Source of the DNA: Solibacillus isronensis
GTDB lineage: Bacteria; Bacillota; Bacilli; Bacillales_A; Planococcaceae
Assembly: GCF_023715405.1 (NCBI RefSeq)
Contig: NZ_JAMBOC010000004.1
Span: 124,001 to 188,000, forward strand
Reading direction: 5' to 3'
Length of the DNA stretch: 64,000 nt
The stretch's first letter is position 1. The number at the start of each line of letters is the position of its first letter. Of this stretch, positions 48,898 through 56,893 are shown one piece after another. The position numbers and the translations under genes are program-made. The notes beneath the pieces were generated by a model, which was not told the DNA's origin, ran no database searches, and was given only the letters and a program-made list of their open reading frames with translations.

Positions 48898-49956
48898 CTA
48901 CTCTGAATATATAACAGATGCCGCTAAACCTGGAGATGTTGGTACGAAATGTATCCATGTCTTTCCTTGAACTAACTTTACTTCCGATCCATCTTCTTCG
49001 ACTGCCACCAGCAGGCCATCTGCATTTTCCCATTTCACTTCACGTATCGTCCCCGCTTGAGCTACATACGCATTGCCACCACCCGTAATTGTAATTTCGC
49101 GTCGACCCGCATTGTCTACAATTCGATGAGGCATTTCAAAAAATAAAATATTGGCTAATTCGATGGATTCATTTGTTTCGTAATCGATTGTTTCTACATT
49201 TGCAGAATAACGCTTGTACTGATTCGTTTCGGCATTGTAAACATACTGACTGTTAAATGAACCGCTATTATTGTATTTCATCGATACTTCATTAGCCGTT
49301 GTTCCTATTTTAACATTATCTTCGGCTTCATAAAATGGGTAGGACACTTTTTTCTGATAAAGTAGTGAAGTCCCTACTTTTTCGGCACCGGCCTTTACAT
49401 TTTCGCCCGAAATATAGGAATTGTGTGGAGCGACCCGTGTTGATGAACGTTTAAAGTAAGTACCATCATAGTGCATTCCATTTATATTATCGACAACTCT
49501 CTGTGCAAGCATCGATTTCGCTTCAGGACTGTATCCGTGTGCAATATAAAATGCGTCCAGTCCTTTTGCGATATCAATGAAGTACGACCGCGCACTGCGA
49601 ATCGGTCCGATAGATTCAGGAAGTTCGGACTGGTAAAGTGCTAAAAAGCGTGTCACATCACCTTCCGCCAGCATTTCATATATAATATCCGCCTGTGCAA
49701 GTCCAGATTGAGGACGTGCCTGCGGATGGTTATTAATCGTTGCAAGTATTGGACGCATCGTCACTTCTTCTGCTACACGTTCCCCTGTAAATGGTGTAAC
49801 AAATGGCAGTATTTCTTCCGCTTCCGCAACAATAATATCTTCCTCTACTTCTGTTTCTTCTATCTCTACAACAGGCTCCTCTGTTCGTTCTTTATCGGAA
49901 CAACCTGTCGTTAAGGTTATACCTAATAATGCTAACATAAATATACTGCGTTTCAT
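48898..49956 (-). CDS. yerB: DUF3048 lipoprotein YerB
   Basis: A 352-residue surface lipoprotein: lipobox LTTGC with predicted lipidation at Cys19, then an acidic Glu-rich linker (about 24-50). The DUF3048 domain follows (RPILATINNHPQARPQSGLA, about 68-87, and IGPIRSARSYFID). Function is unknown, although homologues occur across spore-forming Firmicutes. It lies 28 bases downstream of yerA in the conserved yerA-yerB-yerC order. Confidence 0.9.
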   Translation of the reverse strand: MKRSIFMLALLGITLTTGCSDKERTEEPVVEIEETEVEEDIIVAEAEEILPFVTPFTGERVAEEVTMRPILATINNHPQARPQSGLAQADIIYEMLAEGDVTRFLALYQSELPESIGPIRSARSYFIDIAKGLDAFYIAHGYSPEAKSMLAQRVVDNINGMHYDGTYFKRSSTRVAPHNSYISGENVKAGAEKVGTSLLYQKKVSYPFYEAEDNVKIGTTANEVSMKYNNSGSFNSQYVYNAETNQYKRYSANVETIDYETNESIELANILFFEMPHRIVDNAGRREITITGGGNAYVAQAGTIREVKWENADGLLVAVEEDGSEVKLVQGKTWIHFVPTSPGLAASVIYSE

Positions 49957-49983
49957 CGTGCTACTCCTCTCACTTTTATAGGT

Positions 49984-51717
49984 TTATCGCATTACAGCAG
50001 GTAGCATAACCTTATTTTTCATGACATCAAAAATCCCACGCGTCGTAATTCGAATATATGGTAAATGTGTCGATTGTAAAAACAGCAATGTGTAAATTGC
50101 ATCTGTATGGTGATAACCACGTTTTTTCAAAGCACTCTTCAATGCCAGTTCTAGCGGAATTACTTCATTAACTGTCCCATCGAAAATAGAGCCGGCCAAT
50201 GTCAAAGGAATACTTGTTACGATTTGATCATCTTCAACAAGCACAATCCCGCCATTCATTTTCTTCAGTTCTCGGAACGCACGCTGCATATCGTGCATCG
50301 ATTTTCCGATTAAAATTATATCTCCAGTATTTGAATACGATGAAGCAAAGCCTTTTACATGAGTAGCAAATCCTTTAATCATCGTATTAATGCGCCATTT
50401 CCCGTTTCGGTCGACAAGCATTAAATAGCTTTCATCATGTTCTGTAGATAAGGTATGATGATGATGTCCGAGATTTTTTATACTATAAGGCTTCGTAATA
50501 ACATCATTCACCATTTCAACGCCAATCGGCATCGAAAATTGAAAATCTCCTTCATGCAAATCAAAATCAATTTTCAAATCACCGAATAGTGATAAGTCTA
50601 CTTCCGGGAATGCTTTCAAATCATTATTGTCGCGCTTTAGCCATACTCCTTTTGAAATGACTGCTTCAGGTGTCGGAGAATATTCATCCGACAAAATATT
50701 AATATTTGCATAACGCCCTGTAGCAAGCAGCCCATGCAGATTTGTCATATTATAATAGCGCGCAACATTATAACTTGCCATATTATAAGCGTCAACCGGA
50801 CGTACACCTGCTTCAAGGGCAGCCCTTATACATTTATCCATCACACCATCTTCATGGAAGCTCGGTGTGGATCCATCTGTCGTCATCATTAACTGATCAA
50901 ATATTTCGTAGCCTTTATCGACAACCGCTTTTAATAAATGCGGCAAATCCGGGCGAATTGAAGAATAACGGAGAGTAACAGCATAACCATGCTGCAAACG
51001 TGCTTCGATATCTTCAATCGTCATTGATTCATGGTCACCATCGACTCCTAGTAAACGCATTTTAGCCAACGTTTTTTCGGATGCTCCCGGTAAATGCCCT
51101 TCGACTTTTTTTCCCTTATGCTTAGCTGCCTGAATCCAGTAGAGCATTTGATCATCCCCGCGCATCAGACGAGGCCATCCTGTAAGTTCCCCGCCGAGCA
51201 GTACGTCATGACGGTCAAGCCATTCCAATACGGAGGCATTTGAATATAGTTCCCTTTCATTTTCAAGCTCCGTTTGTGAATCGAAGCGACTCCACCAGTA
51301 AAATGAAAATGGCAATTTAGCAAGCTCATCCATAAAAGAAAACGCTTTCTTATTTTTCATTAATGAAACAAGTGTCATATTGTCTGAAATGAATGTAGTT
51401 GTGCCTGTCTGTGCACTGAATTCTGCAAAGCTATGGGGATTGTATAATTGAAAAGGGTGTACATGCGGCTCAATATAACCTGGTACTACTACTTTTCCGG
51501 CCAGATCAATAACCTCTGTCCCTTCTACACTTGCAGGCAGTTCCTTCCCGACATAAACGATGCGGTCATTGGATATCCAGATGTTTCCTGTTACCCAACT
51601 TTTCATCATACTATGTAAGTACTTTGCATTTTTTAAAACTAGACTCGGAGCAGCATGCCCATCAATGATACTCACTTGCTCTCGAATATTACTTAACTTC
51701 CAACTAATTTCCGGCAT
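49984..51717 (-). CDS. yerA: Adenine deaminase-like amidohydrolase YerA
   Basis: A 577-residue metal-dependent amidohydrolase related to adenine deaminase (AdeC). The N-terminal HVHP metal motif occurs in VVVPGYIEPHVHPF, followed by GHLPGAS and DGDHESMT, and the C-terminal domain contains IKGFATHVKGFASSYSNTGD. Whether it deaminates adenine is uncertain, since YerA is the divergent paralogue in Bacilli. The ATG at 51717 has AAAGGAGTG 6 bases upstream; an ATG ten codons earlier precedes that site. Its position after purD is typical of B. subtilis, but here 5 kb of spore-type genes intervene. Confidence 0.88.
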   Translation of the reverse strand: MPEISWKLSNIREQVSIIDGHAAPSLVLKNAKYLHSMMKSWVTGNIWISNDRIVYVGKELPASVEGTEVIDLAGKVVVPGYIEPHVHPFQLYNPHSFAEFSAQTGTTTFISDNMTLVSLMKNKKAFSFMDELAKLPFSFYWWSRFDSQTELENERELYSNASVLEWLDRHDVLLGGELTGWPRLMRGDDQMLYWIQAAKHKGKKVEGHLPGASEKTLAKMRLLGVDGDHESMTIEDIEARLQHGYAVTLRYSSIRPDLPHLLKAVVDKGYEIFDQLMMTTDGSTPSFHEDGVMDKCIRAALEAGVRPVDAYNMASYNVARYYNMTNLHGLLATGRYANINILSDEYSPTPEAVISKGVWLKRDNNDLKAFPEVDLSLFGDLKIDFDLHEGDFQFSMPIGVEMVNDVITKPYSIKNLGHHHHTLSTEHDESYLMLVDRNGKWRINTMIKGFATHVKGFASSYSNTGDIILIGKSMHDMQRAFRELKKMNGGIVLVEDDQIVTSIPLTLAGSIFDGTVNEVIPLELALKSALKKRGYHHTDAIYTLLFLQSTHLPYIRITTRGIFDVMKNKVMLPAVMR

Positions 51718-52030
51718 ATTCTGCACTCCTTTCAACTTTTCTACCATAATATAAGGACGCTCATAACTTTTCCAAGATACTTATACCAGCTCTAAAAAAT
51801 ATACTGCTGCGATTCAAGTAGCTTCAGCAATTGTCTTTAACAGCTGCTGAAGCTAGATTAATGCGTATCGATTTAAAAGAATAACACATACTTAATTCAA
51901 TATATTTTGCTTTATGTAGTCAATTGCTACAATATTCCTTTTGGTGAATTAATCGTAACATAGCACTTTCATAAAGCAAAGTGTTTCCAAAATAATTTTT
52001 AAATTTTCTAAAAAAAGGAGTGAAGTATAA
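51718..52030. other. Gene-free region at the boundary of the spore-surface locus
   Basis: About 310 AT-rich bases between divergent yerA and the small gene at 52031. It contains a perfect 11-base hairpin (TAGCTTCAGCA 51819-51829, TGCTGAAGCTA 51845-51855) without a T-tract. It also holds a CATACTTA sequence near 51889 that vaguely resembles a mother-cell sigma -10. No gene is visible. Confidence 0.5.
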
Positions 52031-52261
52031 TTGCTAACCCCCAATATTTCTGAAACAAACGCTTTTATCCGTATGATGTGCGGTGTTGCAATGACCGCAT
52101 TCGGTGTTGGGAGAATCGCTCATAAACCTCAATGTACAGTTGGCCGTATGATGATTCTTGCCGGTTCGATGAAAGTGGCGGAAGGATATTATCAATATTG
52201 TCCAGTAGTTGCAATGGCCAAATCAGAACAAATGAACGAAATGATGCCCGTCAATGATTAA
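52031..52261 (+). CDS. Small DUF2892 (YgaP-like) membrane protein
   Basis: A 76-residue protein with two short hydrophobic segments (GVAMTAFGVGRIA and VGRMMILAGSMKVAEGYYQY) and three cysteines. It resembles the DUF2892 inner-membrane domain family. It begins with TTG at 52031, with AAAGGAGTG 8 bases upstream. It stands alone, followed by a bidirectional terminator. Function unknown; several DUF2892 proteins are linked to rhodanese or spore genes. Confidence 0.65.
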   Translation: MLTPNISETNAFIRMMCGVAMTAFGVGRIAHKPQCTVGRMMILAGSMKVAEGYYQYCPVVAMAKSEQMNEMMPVND

Positions 52262-52314
52262 GAGGTGGATCTAGGGTATGTTGAATAATTTTATGTAATA
52301 CGTATACACAATAA

Positions 52315-52347
52315 AAAAGCGCTATATTGGTTAAATATAGCGCTTTT
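52315..52347. terminator. Bidirectional terminator between 52261 and 52374
   Basis: AAAAGCGCTATATT pairs perfectly with AATATAGCGCTTTT around a 5-base loop, with A- and T-rich flanks, so it serves both converging genes. Confidence 0.88.
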
Positions 52348-52373
52348 GGGTTTCAGTAATAACTTTTATGCGT

Positions 52374-52991
52374 TTATGAAATTGTAATACCAGCACTTGC
52401 CGTACCTGTCAGTGCAGCAGCTAATGTAACTCCTGTTCCGGCAATTGAGTAAACCATTAATAAACGGTCACCTTGTGCTACAGGAACCGGTGGCACATTT
52501 GATGATCCATATGATGTTTGGCCAAGAGTTATAAGCCCTGTAAATGGCGGTGTCAGCGTAACTCTAGCATTTGTAGCAGTGAATACTGAACTTCCTGCAG
52601 GTGCACGGTAAATTTGAGCAGTAACCGATACAGATCCTAAACCAAGATCAACGGCAGCTAGTGCAGTGAATGATGCGGAGATTGCTGTAATACTACCATT
52701 GCGTGGAACTGCGAAAGCTTCAGTAGCAACACCTGATAGGTCAATTGTATTCCCTACAATTGTAATTCCAGGAACCGCAGTACCAAATCCAATTAAACTT
52801 GTTGTACCCACTAATCCCCCAACAAGCGTAGTTAATACCACTGGCGTAATACCAGAAGAGAATGGAATGATTGACCCTGTATTTGGTGGTGTACAACCCG
52901 GTCTTACAGCTCTGAATGGTCCTAAGTTAACGCAGTTTGATCCACATGGATGTAAATTACCAATATTCATACTTTTAGAACACATACACAT
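52374..52991 (-). CDS. BclB-type exosporium C-terminal domain protein
   Basis: A 205-residue protein. A short cysteine-rich N-terminus (MCMCSKS, then CGSNC and a third site at about residue 33) leads straight into a domain like the C-terminus of exosporium glycoprotein BclB: NTGSIIPFSSGITPVVLTTL (about 37-56) and SVSVTAQIYRAPAGSSVFTA. The collagen-like Gly-X-Y region that separates these parts in BclB is absent. The ATG at 52991 follows GGAGGTG by 6 bases. It is probably a trimeric spore-surface protein; the N-terminal cysteines could cross-link it to the coat or exosporium base layer. Confidence 0.72.
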   Translation of the reverse strand: MCMCSKSMNIGNLHPCGSNCVNLGPFRAVRPGCTPPNTGSIIPFSSGITPVVLTTLVGGLVGTTSLIGFGTAVPGITIVGNTIDLSGVATEAFAVPRNGSITAISASFTALAAVDLGLGSVSVTAQIYRAPAGSSVFTATNARVTLTPPFTGLITLGQTSYGSSNVPPVPVAQGDRLLMVYSIAGTGVTLAAALTGTASAGITIS

Positions 52992-53111
52992 ATTTTTCAC
53001 CTCCTTCGCAATTATTCTATTCACCAATCAATAGAATCAAAGGGCAATTAACTAGTAATCAAATTTTGTAATTCAGTTTTTTACTTGAGCGAATCGACAG
53101 CTTGTTCAGGC

Positions 53112-53150
53112 AAAAAAAATAAAATCATCCTAACACTAGGATGATTTTAT
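53112..53150 (-). terminator. Terminator of the coiled-coil gene at 53164
   Basis: ATAAAATCATCCTA pairs perfectly with TAGGATGATTTTAT around a 4-base loop, followed by eight T on the minus strand. Confidence 0.9.
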
Positions 53151-53163
53151 AAAGCTTTTCTAT

Positions 53164-54168
53164 TTATTTTCGAAAAATATTAAAGAACGAGGAATTCCGC
53201 TGTTTCTTCGTCTTTTCTTCTCCAGAATCTGAATTATCCGTACTTTCTTCAACCGTTAATTCAATACTTTCCATCTGCTCTTCCCGCATTGAACTGCCTT
53301 CATTTATTTCACTTAAATCGACTGGTTGTAATTTTTCAACTACCAACTTAACTTCATGAAGTTCAGGACTTACGATACTACTTTCACTAACTTTCTTAAT
53401 TAGAGATGGAGGCGTTTCTTCGGGTCCATTCTCTGGCTCAAATAAGTTAGAGACTTTATTTAAAGTCGGTAAAAAGGTTGCTTCACCCTTTGACGACTTA
53501 TTTGGTTTGAGTGAAGCTTTATTCAAAGAATTTCTACTTACATTTTGTGGTGGATGGTTGATTGTTTGGAAATAACGCTGATTAAAATAGCGTTCATCAA
53601 CTTGATCAGCTTTATATTCTATATGTTCTTCTGGTTTCGTCTTTTCATCCTCTTTTTGCAATTGGATGACTTGATTTGTTAAATTTCTCAACTGCATATA
53701 CGATGGTTGATTCGGTAGCGCCGGTGCAGGTACATTTTCCTGAGTCCCGTTCTGAAGATATTTCATCGTACTATCAGGCTTTGGAGCATTAGATTTTTCT
53801 GCTAACGGCTGCGCTTTCTTTTCCTCTTCCACCTTTTCTTCTTTAACATTATTTAACTTCTTCGATATTAATACAATTTCCTTACCCATTTTTTCAACCG
53901 TCTTATTCAATGAAGCAATCTGCATTTCAAATTGTTTTGCTTGCTCTTCATAAATTACAGTTTGAGTTTGTTGTTTTTCTTCCATTGTTTTTGTTAAGCC
54001 TTCTATATATGTTAATTGGCTTTTTAATGCTTCAAATTCATTTTTCATCATTTGGAAATCTTCAAACGATGTCCCCATTTTCAATGTCATCAATGTATTT
54101 CTGTACCCAGAGATTTTTAATTTCAACTTTTCAATTTCCTGGAGAGTATAGGTTGTGGATTCTTCCAT
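53164..54168 (-). CDS. Coiled-coil protein with disordered tail, putative spore-surface assembly
   Basis: A 334-residue protein that I do not recognise. Residues about 5-115 are a predicted coiled coil rich in Glu, Lys, Gln and Leu. Residues about 116-320 are low-complexity and Pro/Ser/Asn/Glu-rich, probably disordered. The C-terminus is a short basic-hydrophobic tail (SSFFNIFRK). No signal peptide is present. The ATG at 54168 has AAAGGGG 8 bases upstream. It is divergent from the cysteine-rich structural gene and lies next to the BclB-like gene, so a role in coat or exosporium assembly is suggested by context only. Confidence 0.65.
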   Translation of the reverse strand: MEESTTYTLQEIEKLKLKISGYRNTLMTLKMGTSFEDFQMMKNEFEALKSQLTYIEGLTKTMEEKQQTQTVIYEEQAKQFEMQIASLNKTVEKMGKEIVLISKKLNNVKEEKVEEEKKAQPLAEKSNAPKPDSTMKYLQNGTQENVPAPALPNQPSYMQLRNLTNQVIQLQKEDEKTKPEEHIEYKADQVDERYFNQRYFQTINHPPQNVSRNSLNKASLKPNKSSKGEATFLPTLNKVSNLFEPENGPEETPPSLIKKVSESSIVSPELHEVKLVVEKLQPVDLSEINEGSSMREEQMESIELTVEESTDNSDSGEEKTKKQRNSSFFNIFRK

Positions 54169-54370
54169 TTCATTCACCCCTTTCAATCCGCATCTCTTCA
54201 TATTTTATTGACGTTAACTGAGGTATGTGACAAACACTTCACCTTTGCTGTTGTTTTTAATTATAAAGTCACAAAAATGGGCTTTGATCTACTAATTTGT
54301 GAAGGTAACCTAATTACAGAATTCCCAACAGCCAAACTATTTCTTTGCCTATGCACTTCTATTTCAGCGT

Positions 54371-54379
54371 CATAAAATA
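54371..54379 (+). promoter_or_regulatory. Mother-cell sigma (SigK/SigE)-like -10 element
   Basis: CATAAAATA fits the sigmaK -10 consensus CATANNNTA exactly and is close to the sigmaE -10. It is 40 bases before the gene at 54419. The matching -35 is poor (a GCAC 13 bases upstream), so this is suggestive only. Confidence 0.35.
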
Positions 54380-54418
54380 CAAACGAAAGATAAAAATATA
54401 GAAGGAGGTGATAAGAAC

Positions 54419-55048
54419 ATGAAGGAACAAATGCCATCGCAACAAGAACTAATCTGTATTAATGTGGAAAAGGTGTATGACTGGGTTGTGAAAGATATGT
54501 CTTTTGAGTTCACTCCAACAAGCCCAATTACGTTTCCAGGTTTACCAGTAGATGCAGTTGTCGGAGGAGCTCAAGTTACATGCCAAGTAGTACCAGCAGC
54601 AGTAAACCCTGTTGTTATTATGAGCCGTGAAAATCGTACATTTACGATTGACGGAACATCTGTTTATTTACAACAGCTTATGATTCAAAAGAACTTCACT
54701 GTGACAATTTGCATTACGTTAGCAAACGGAACAACTTACACAAGTAACGGCTTTGATATTTCACGCTGCGAACATGTTGTAATGTGTGCACCTAAAGGGA
54801 CAAATGTTGATGTAACATATACAGATCTTGATTGCTTCGTATGCTCAACTGGTCCATTCTTCAACAATGGGGACGGTACAATTTCATTTGAGAATCTATC
54901 ACTTTCAATCGCAGTTTGCCAAAGCATTCAATCAACATTCCCAGTGACAGTAGAATTTTTGGCTGACTACTGTGAACCACGAGCAGATTTACCATTTGCT
55001 TGTTCACCAGCATCTCGCCCTAACAACTGTGCTGTTGTTTTCCCATAA
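54419..55048 (+). CDS. Cysteine-rich structural protein, putative spore surface
   Basis: A 209-residue protein with 11 cysteines and no signal peptide or membrane segment. It begins with a short leader, then LICINVEKVYDWVVKDMSFE (12-31). The remainder alternates beta-strand-like hydrophobic and Thr/Asn-rich stretches, and the C-terminus is Cys/Pro-rich. I do not recognise a named family; the beta-rich, Cys-rich build is like coat, exosporium or appendage subunits that cross-link by disulfides. The ribosome site is very strong (GAAGGAGGTG, 8 bases from the ATG), suggesting high expression. It heads a four-gene group and has its own terminator, so it may be made in excess of the coiled-coil partners. 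Confidence 0.65.
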   Translation: MKEQMPSQQELICINVEKVYDWVVKDMSFEFTPTSPITFPGLPVDAVVGGAQVTCQVVPAAVNPVVIMSRENRTFTIDGTSVYLQQLMIQKNFTVTICITLANGTTYTSNGFDISRCEHVVMCAPKGTNVDVTYTDLDCFVCSTGPFFNNGDGTISFENLSLSIAVCQSIQSTFPVTVEFLADYCEPRADLPFACSPASRPNNCAVVFP

Positions 55049-55087
55049 TATTATGAATCAGTGTTATCACCAACTTCATCATCATAT

Positions 55088-55122
55088 AATAAAGAAAGGG
55101 AGAAACACCCTTTCTTTATTTT
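55088..55122 (+). terminator. Terminator after the cysteine-rich gene
   Basis: AATAAAGAAAGGG pairs perfectly with CCCTTTCTTTATT around a 7-base loop, then TT. It may be partial, allowing read-through to 55170. Confidence 0.8.
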
Positions 55123-55169
55123 GCTTACATAAGCAAATAAAATTTAACCGTAAGGAGGAGGCATTTCCA

Positions 55170-55742
55170 GTGCCCAAAAGCTCCCACCCTTTCGAAATAA
55201 AGTTAAATACGCTGCAAAATCAAACCCAAACCTATCTCCACGAAATAAAGGAACTCATCGAAAAACTTCCTAATTCCAACAACACCAAGGTTATTAGCTA
55301 TTTCACTTCCACTTTTAATATATCCCATCAATTAGATCAGGAGAGTTTATGTTTAGGCTCTTATCATATTTACAATATCGGTAATGAACCATTACTAAAC
55401 CCTTCTATTTGTATAACATTGCCTGAATCATCACCTTTTTCATTTAGTGGTCGGTATGTACATGAACAGCTCCAACAAAGACTAAAAGGACCGAATGAAT
55501 GGTTGCGTTTCTCAAAAACGCCAAACAAAAACGAATACTGGCTTAAACCAATTAGCAAAACATCAATCGAACCGAATGAAATCATTTCATTTACAAATTT
55601 CCAGATAAGATGGTCCCCAAATAAATCTTACGCTGGAAGCATTACAGGCTTTACTTATTGTGATCAGTTTCAAGATGGGATTGCTGTTGTAAACCCTATT
55701 AATTTAAGTGTCATTCATTTGGAACAGGAGGAAACATCATAA
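55170..55742 (+). CDS. Unrecognised protein of the spore-surface locus
   Basis: A 190-residue protein starting at GTG 55170, which has AAGGAGGAGG 8 bases upstream. A longer in-frame reading from 54972 runs through the previous gene and its terminator and is rejected. Residues about 8-40 look helical; about 45-180 look beta-rich, with SLCLGSYHIYNIGNEPLLNP and ITGFTYCDQFQDGIAVVNPI. I do not recognise the family. Its stop codon overlaps the probable ATA start of the next gene (ATAA), so the genes appear translationally coupled. Confidence 0.65.
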   Translation: MPKSSHPFEIKLNTLQNQTQTYLHEIKELIEKLPNSNNTKVISYFTSTFNISHQLDQESLCLGSYHIYNIGNEPLLNPSICITLPESSPFSFSGRYVHEQLQQRLKGPNEWLRFSKTPNKNEYWLKPISKTSIEPNEIISFTNFQIRWSPNKSYAGSITGFTYCDQFQDGIAVVNPINLSVIHLEQEETS

Positions 55743-56050
55743 ACGAATTTGAAGATAAACAAGAAGAATCCGAAGTACTAACAATTGAAAAGATATTAAA
55801 GCAATTCATGAAAGAACATTTTTCATCGATAAAAGATGAGCTCCAGGAAAATAATAATAGCTTTATTTTTCTGGAAAAAAGTTCACTCAATTTATTATTA
55901 GCTTATTTATTATCAAACAATAAATATGAAGCATCATACCCTGTCAATGAAGAAGAAGAAAAAAAAGCTGTTGAAAAAATAAACCAGCTCATCAATGAAA
56001 ATGAAAAAGAGTTTCAGGAGATTATAGGCTTACTGAAAGATATGACTTGA
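55739..56050 (+). CDS. Small acidic helical protein, probable ATA start
   Basis: A 103-residue, Glu/Lys-rich, probably all-helical protein of unknown family. The frame is open with protein-like composition from 55739, where ATA lies exactly 7 bases after AGGAGG and overlaps the previous stop codon as ATAA. No ATG, GTG or TTG exists in frame until ATG 55808, which has no ribosome site. I therefore favour initiation at ATA; the shorter 80-residue form is the alternative. It belongs with the coiled-coil genes of this locus. Confidence 0.5.
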   Translation: MNEFEDKQEESEVLTIEKILKQFMKEHFSSIKDELQENNNSFIFLEKSSLNLLLAYLLSNNKYEASYPVNEEEEKKAVEKINQLINENEKEFQEIIGLLKDMT

Positions 56051-56063
56051 AAGGAGGATCCAT

Positions 56064-56840
56064 GTGGATATTGAAAGCGTGAAAAATAAGGACGTACTTC
56101 AATTACAGCAAACTATCATCTTTTTAAAATCAGAAATCGCAAAATATCAAAACGAAATATCCACCCTACAAAGCGTGGACTATTATTCAATGGTAAATAG
56201 TCTTGAGCAGGAACTGAGTCAGTTAGTAAACGAGAAAAAAGAACTTTCATTGGAATTAATGATGCTGAGGAAAAGTTTTGAAAAAGAGCTTAGCGAGCTG
56301 CATGAAAATATTCAATTACGTGAAGAGCAAAGAATAAAACTGATTACTTCCATTGAATCACTAGTGGAAAAAAAAGAAAACTTACAGAAAGAAAACAAAC
56401 AATTAAAAGAAACAATCGAAAAAACAGCTAATACCGAAAATCCTGCTGCCCGTTCAGAAAACTATATACAGGCCGTAGAAGAACTGGATCATTTGCTGCG
56501 TTCTTTCATGAACAGCAACAATGAACAATTACTTTCTCTACGTGATACGATCAATCAACAGCACGATCTGTTAAAGCATATTAAAGATAAAAATGATGAA
56601 ATTCATTCTACCCTTGAAGAAATGGTCCAAATAAAAGAGCCTGAACATAATAATTATTCTCCAACTGATGAACAAACGATCACCCGAATCAACCTTGAAA
56701 ACCAGCTCCAAAATTTATTCATTCAAGCAACCAGTTTTGAAACAGAGCTTGATGAAAAACTACGTATACTGGATGAGTTTGATGACAAGTTACTATTGCT
56801 CGCCATTGAGATTGAGAAACATAAAAAAGGTGATATATAA
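56064..56840 (+). CDS. Long coiled-coil protein of the spore-surface locus
   Basis: A 258-residue, almost entirely coiled-coil protein rich in Glu, Lys, Leu and Gln. Heptad-like leucines run from about 10 to 125 and again from about 140 to 250, with a short break (NTENPAARSENY). It starts with GTG at 56064, 6 bases after AAAGGAGG; an overlapping ATG at 56062 is out of frame. There is no signal peptide. It is the last gene of the plus-strand group and converges on purD. A scaffold or tether role is a guess based on shape and context. Confidence 0.7.
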   Translation: MDIESVKNKDVLQLQQTIIFLKSEIAKYQNEISTLQSVDYYSMVNSLEQELSQLVNEKKELSLELMMLRKSFEKELSELHENIQLREEQRIKLITSIESLVEKKENLQKENKQLKETIEKTANTENPAARSENYIQAVEELDHLLRSFMNSNNEQLLSLRDTINQQHDLLKHIKDKNDEIHSTLEEMVQIKEPEHNNYSPTDEQTITRINLENQLQNLFIQATSFETELDEKLRILDEFDDKLLLLAIEIEKHKKGDI

Positions 56841-56858
56841 CAGACAGCTTAGATAGTA

Positions 56859-56888
56859 GAAAAGGCGACACGTCTGCACGTATCGCCT
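56859..56888 (-). terminator. Terminator of the purine operon (after purD)
   Basis: AGGCGATACG pairs with CGTGTCGCCT (one mismatch) around a 6-base loop, followed by TTTTC on the minus strand, directly after the purD stop. Confidence 0.75.
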
Positions 56889-56893
56889 CTCCT

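Noticed and set aside
54972..55169. N-terminal extension of the gene at 55170 back to an ATG at 54972
   Set aside because: It would run through the end of the Cys-rich gene and its terminator; GTG 55170 has a strong ribosome site.
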